A DNA stretch of 26,660 bases from a bacterium (GTDB taxonomy: Bacteria > Verrucomicrobiota > Verrucomicrobiae > JAJYAR01). A program made the translations under genes and the position numbers. Where the stretch lies: the NCBI GenBank assembly GCA_021779435.1, contig JAJYAR010000005.1, positions 1 through 26,660 of the forward strand. Reading direction: 5' to 3'. Below are positions 23,787-26,660 of the stretch, piece by piece (the stretch's first letter is position 1; each line of letters opens with the position of its first letter). Below the pieces are notes generated by a model. That model saw only the letters and a program-made list of their open reading frames with translations, searched no databases and was not told the DNA's origin.

Positions 23787-25139
23787 TCACTCGCCAACCA
23801 GCGTCGCCAGCGTCAACAGGGCAAGATGACGCTGCAATCGGGCGCCGAGAAGGTCGGCCTCGGCCTGCCGCAGGTCGGCTTCCGCGGCGAGCGCCTTCTC
23901 CGGCAAGGCGAGGCCCCGGTCGACGTTGCGACGCGCGAGTTCGGCGGCGCTGCGCCGATAGGCCGCATTTTGTTCCGCGAGCGAGACGAGTTCACCTGCG
24001 TGCGTGAAGTCCTGGTACGCGATCCGGACCTGGCGTCTCGCCTCCTCCTGCAGGCGGGCCTGATCCAGACTGGCTGCGCGTTGAAGCGAGCGGCTGCGGG
24101 CGAGTTCGGAGCCGCGCCTCCCGAAGTCGAAGAGGTCCCAGGTGAGCGTCAGCCCGACAGTGCCGCCGTGCTCCGGCAGGAGCGGCATGCCGTCCTGCGC
24201 GAAGCCGGTCGCGAAGGCTGACAGCTCCGGAATGTATGCCTGGCGCGCCGCGCGCGTGCCCGCCTCGGCCTTGTCAGCCAGCGCGGCGGCGATCCGGGTC
24301 GCCGGATTGCGCTCCGCCTTCGCCAGCCAGTATTCGAGGGGATGCACGGCGTGGTCCGGCAGCGCCGGCACGATCTCGATCTGCTCGTCTCCCGCGCGAC
24401 CGATCAGGTCCGCGAGTTGGAGCAGGTGACGGGCTCGCTGCTGTGCGCCGCGGGTGAGATCCGTCTGGGCCGAGACAAGCGCCGCGCGGGCACCGAGCGC
24501 GGCGTCCTCGAGACGTTCACCAACAGCCACCGCGTTCTCGGCATCCTTCAGCTGCTGCCGCGCGTGCGCGACCCTTGCCTCGTACGCGGCGCGCCTTGCG
24601 TCCTCCAATTGGATGGCTGCGAAGAGCTGCTCGACCCCCGCCTTGATCCTGCGCGTGGTCTCGTCGCCTTCGCGAAGCGCGGCCTCCGCCTCCGCGCGAG
24701 CTGCCCGCACGCCACTGTCGATGCGCCACAGCTGGCTGAGCGGCTGGAGCACGGTAATGGCGCCGATCGTCTCGGTGCGGCCGCCACGCACCAGCGTGAG
24801 GTCGTTGGCCGGGAATTCGCCGAGGGTGCTGGAGAGCGGCCCCATGCCGAGCGCCTGGCCGGCATTGTCCAGCAGCGGAGTCAACGCTCCGCGGCGCAGC
24901 TGAACTTCGATGGGCCGAAAGTAGTAACCGGAGAGCCCGTACGCCTGGACTCGTGGGTACCTCTGGCGGCGTGCGTTGACGGCCGCGGCTTCGGCGGCGG
25001 CGGCCTTTGCCACGCTGATTTGAGCGCCCTTGCTCTGCTGAACGGCGAGAGACACCGCCTCATCGAACGAGAGCGGCGCCCCGGCGAGTGCCGCGGACGC
25101 GAGCGTCAGGGTCAGGATCATCGACGCGCAGGTCTTCAT
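23787..25139 (-). CDS. TolC-family outer membrane efflux protein
   Basis: This is the outer-membrane channel of a tripartite efflux pump. The 450-residue precursor has a signal peptide, MKTCASMILTLTLASAALAG, then LSFDEAVSLAVQQS, the usual first helix of the OEP repeat. Long Ala/Glu/Arg-rich coiled-coil helices follow (VAKAAAAEAAAVNARRQRYPRVQAYGLSGYY; RAARAEAEAALREGDETTRRIKAGVEQLFAAIQLEDARR). The internal duplication restarts at about residue 270 (ATRIAAALADKAEAGTRAARQAYIPELSAFATGF) and includes VGLTLTWDLFDFGRRGSELARSRSL, the typical beta-barrel 'W-x-L-F-D-G-R' strand and turn. The start ATG 25139 overlaps the RND stop (ATGA), so translation is coupled and the two proteins very probably work together. 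The periplasmic adaptor (MFP) gene would be expected beyond the right edge. Confidence 0.9.
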   Translation of the reverse strand: MKTCASMILTLTLASAALAGAPLSFDEAVSLAVQQSKGAQISVAKAAAAEAAAVNARRQRYPRVQAYGLSGYYFRPIEVQLRRGALTPLLDNAGQALGMGPLSSTLGEFPANDLTLVRGGRTETIGAITVLQPLSQLWRIDSGVRAARAEAEAALREGDETTRRIKAGVEQLFAAIQLEDARRAAYEARVAHARQQLKDAENAVAVGERLEDAALGARAALVSAQTDLTRGAQQRARHLLQLADLIGRAGDEQIEIVPALPDHAVHPLEYWLAKAERNPATRIAAALADKAEAGTRAARQAYIPELSAFATGFAQDGMPLLPEHGGTVGLTLTWDLFDFGRRGSELARSRSLQRAASLDQARLQEEARRQVRIAYQDFTHAGELVSLAEQNAAYRRSAAELARRNVDRGLALPEKALAAEADLRQAEADLLGARLQRHLALLTLATLVGE

Positions 25140-26660
25140 GGCGAGGCGGGGGTTGCCGGTGTGTTTCTCATCACCCATGCGTAGGCGGCCGGAATGACGA
25201 GAAGCGTCATGACCATCGACCACAGGATGCCGATGGAAAACACGCTCGCGAGCGGTGCCCAGAGCGGCGAACCGGAGATGATCATCGGGAGGACGCCAAC
25301 CGCGGCGGCCATCGACGTGAGAAAGATCGGACGCATCCGCCGCTCTCCGGAGCGGATTGCGGCGGTGGTGGCATCCAGCCCCTCGGTGCGCCGGAGTTCG
25401 TCCGCGAAGTCGACCAGGATGATCGAGTTTCGAATGACAATGCCGACCAGGCTGATGAGCCCCACCGACGCCGTGAATCCGAGCGGGTTGCGGGTCACGA
25501 GAAGCCCGGCCATCGCGCCGAAGAACGTGAGCGGGATGGCGAGCATCACCAGCAGCGTCTCGCGCGAGCCGCCGAACTGGAGAAGCAGGACGAGATAGAT
25601 CGCGATCACGCTCGCGATGAGCGCGCCGGCCATTTTCCCGAACGTTTCCTGCTGGCCCTCGTATTCGCCGCCGATCTCGAGCCGGTAGCCCGGTGGCAGG
25701 CTGACGTTCCGGAGCTGTCGCCGGATCGGCGCGAGGATGCGCGAGGGCAGCACCCCGGTGGCGGCGTTTGCCCGCACGGTGAGGGTGCGCTCGCCGTTGC
25801 GCCGGGCAATCTGGGCCGGACTCCAGACCGGCTCGACCGACACGACCTCCTTCAGTGCGACGGTCGCCTGCGTGAGTGGCGCCCGGAGCATGAAGCGGTC
25901 GAGGTCGTCGAACGAGGAGCGGCGCTCGGGATTCAGGCGGAGGACGATGGGAACCGGTGCGTCATGTTCCCACAACTCGGTCAAGGGGAGGCCCTGAAAA
26001 CCGGCCATGACCTCCGACGCAATGACGTTGGTGGCGAGTCCGAGCCGGTTGGCGACCTCGCTGTTGACATGCAGGTCGATGGAAAATGCGTCGCGAAAAT
26101 CATCCCGGACCTGGGTTGCACCGGGCACGCCAAGGAAGATCTTCTGCACCTCTCCGCCGATCTGCCGGAGAACAGCGGGTTCGGGGCCGATGATCCGGAC
26201 CTCCACGGGCGCCTCGGTCGGGATTCCCTGCTGGAAACTCGTCACATTGATCCGTGCGTTCGGGTCCACGCCCGCGAGCTTGCGCGCATAGTCGCGGACG
26301 GCCTCGTCGGCCGCGGCCACGGTTGTGGTGCTGACGAGCAGCATGGCATAGCTGGGGCGCGGAAACTCGGGAGCGAAGCTGTAGTACACGCGCGGTGCCG
26401 CGGTGCCGACAAACGTTGCGTGGGCCGTGATGCGCGGATCGCCGACGAGTGACTGCTCGACTCTTCGTGCAACCGCGTCGGTGGCCTCGAGCCGCGTTCC
26501 GAGCGGGAGGTCGATCTCGATCGCAAATTGCGCGCGTTCGGCGGCGGGAAAGAACTTCTGGCTGATCGCGGGAAGCAGGAGCAGGCCGGCCGGAATGGAG
26601 AGTGCTGCGAGCGTCAGCGTCAGGATCGGCCGGCGGGTGATGTTCGACACGACGCCGGTG
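25136..26660 (-). CDS. RND efflux transporter (AcrB/HAE1-like), C-terminal half; N-terminus beyond right edge
   Basis: Proton-driven inner-membrane pump of the resistance-nodulation-division superfamily. The frame is open to the window edge, so 507 residues of the second half are visible. They begin at TM7 (ITRRPILTLTLAALSIPAGLLLLP) and ISQKFFPAAERAQFAIEIDLPLGT, the repeat of the family's periplasmic start. The second porter/docking region follows (FQQGIPTEAPVEVRIIGP; NGERTLTVRANAATGVLPS). TM8-12 are FGKMAGALIASVIAIYLVLLLQFGGSRETLLVMLAIPLTFFGAMAGLLVT, then GFTASVGLISLVGIVIRNSIILVDF and MRPIFLTSMAAAVGVLPMI, with the conserved 'G-I-V-x-N-x-I-x-L-x-D' and 'R-P-I-x-x-T' motifs. The SFQQG/APVEVRI text suggests the hydrophobe-type (HAE) branch rather than heavy-metal CusA, but substrate cannot be set from this half. 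The internal GTG at 26650 is not the true start. Confidence 0.92.
   Translation of the reverse strand, partial: TGVVSNITRRPILTLTLAALSIPAGLLLLPAISQKFFPAAERAQFAIEIDLPLGTRLEATDAVARRVEQSLVGDPRITAHATFVGTAAPRVYYSFAPEFPRPSYAMLLVSTTTVAAADEAVRDYARKLAGVDPNARINVTSFQQGIPTEAPVEVRIIGPEPAVLRQIGGEVQKIFLGVPGATQVRDDFRDAFSIDLHVNSEVANRLGLATNVIASEVMAGFQGLPLTELWEHDAPVPIVLRLNPERRSSFDDLDRFMLRAPLTQATVALKEVVSVEPVWSPAQIARRNGERTLTVRANAATGVLPSRILAPIRRQLRNVSLPPGYRLEIGGEYEGQQETFGKMAGALIASVIAIYLVLLLQFGGSRETLLVMLAIPLTFFGAMAGLLVTRNPLGFTASVGLISLVGIVIRNSIILVDFADELRRTEGLDATTAAIRSGERRMRPIFLTSMAAAVGVLPMIISGSPLWAPLASVFSIGILWSMVMTLLVIPAAYAWVMRNTPATPASP

Noticed and set aside
26648..26650. GTG at 26650 as start of a short RND-like gene
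   Set aside because: The frame stays open upstream to the window edge and the following text is TM7 of a 12-helix RND pump, so the gene must begin outside the window.

Overview
The window is GC-rich, densely coded bacterial chromosome with no rRNA, tRNA, CRISPR array or intact transposase gene visible. The gene content (a long, disordered Rho N-terminus next to coaE, a short RNA polymerase omega subunit, PilT, a prokaryote-type ProRS, frequent absence of a clear Shine-Dalgarno sequence) fits Verrucomicrobiota, most likely Opitutaceae. That placement is inferred from protein character and style, not from a marker gene.

Layout, left to right. Positions 1-414 are the end of an HDOD-domain gene. 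A gene-free stretch with three copies of a 19-bp palindrome follows, then a frameshifted FMN-reductase-like gene, a GNAT acetyltransferase, a membrane acyltransferase, a small lipoprotein and the ComM/YifB AAA+ ATPase, all on the minus strand. Divergent from comM is a three-PAS membrane sensor without an output domain. Next come an HD-domain hydrolase (minus), coaE and rho (plus), pilT (plus), a metal-dependent amidohydrolase (plus) overlapping tail-to-tail with an amidase (minus), a RidA-family protein (plus), N-acetylglutamate synthase and a membrane-anchored unknown (both minus). proS (plus) ends in a textbook intrinsic terminator. After it lies a degraded polysaccharide locus: a 5'-truncated GT4 glycosyltransferase, an intact polysaccharide pyruvyl transferase, and a scar joining the first codons of one gene to the tail of a hexapeptide acyltransferase. 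The window closes with rpoZ (minus) and a TolC-RND efflux operon (minus) whose RND gene runs off the right edge.

Most genes are unrelated housekeeping or single-gene units. Functional coupling is visible in three places: the RND-tolC pair (4-base overlapping stop/start), the polysaccharide remnants (overlapping stop/start codons), and comM with its downstream lipoprotein (9-base gap).

The most unusual content is between the genes. Two repeat families recur. One is a set of REP-like hairpins, each directly abutted by a GTAG tetranucleotide, the configuration known for REP elements mobilised by RAYT (TnpA-REP) tyrosine transposases. The other is a 19-bp palindrome, TGTCACCYAWTRGGTGACA, in clusters of three and two, plus a diverged single copy that keeps its pairing through a compensatory change. 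A REP pair lies exactly at the broken 5' end of the truncated glycosyltransferase.
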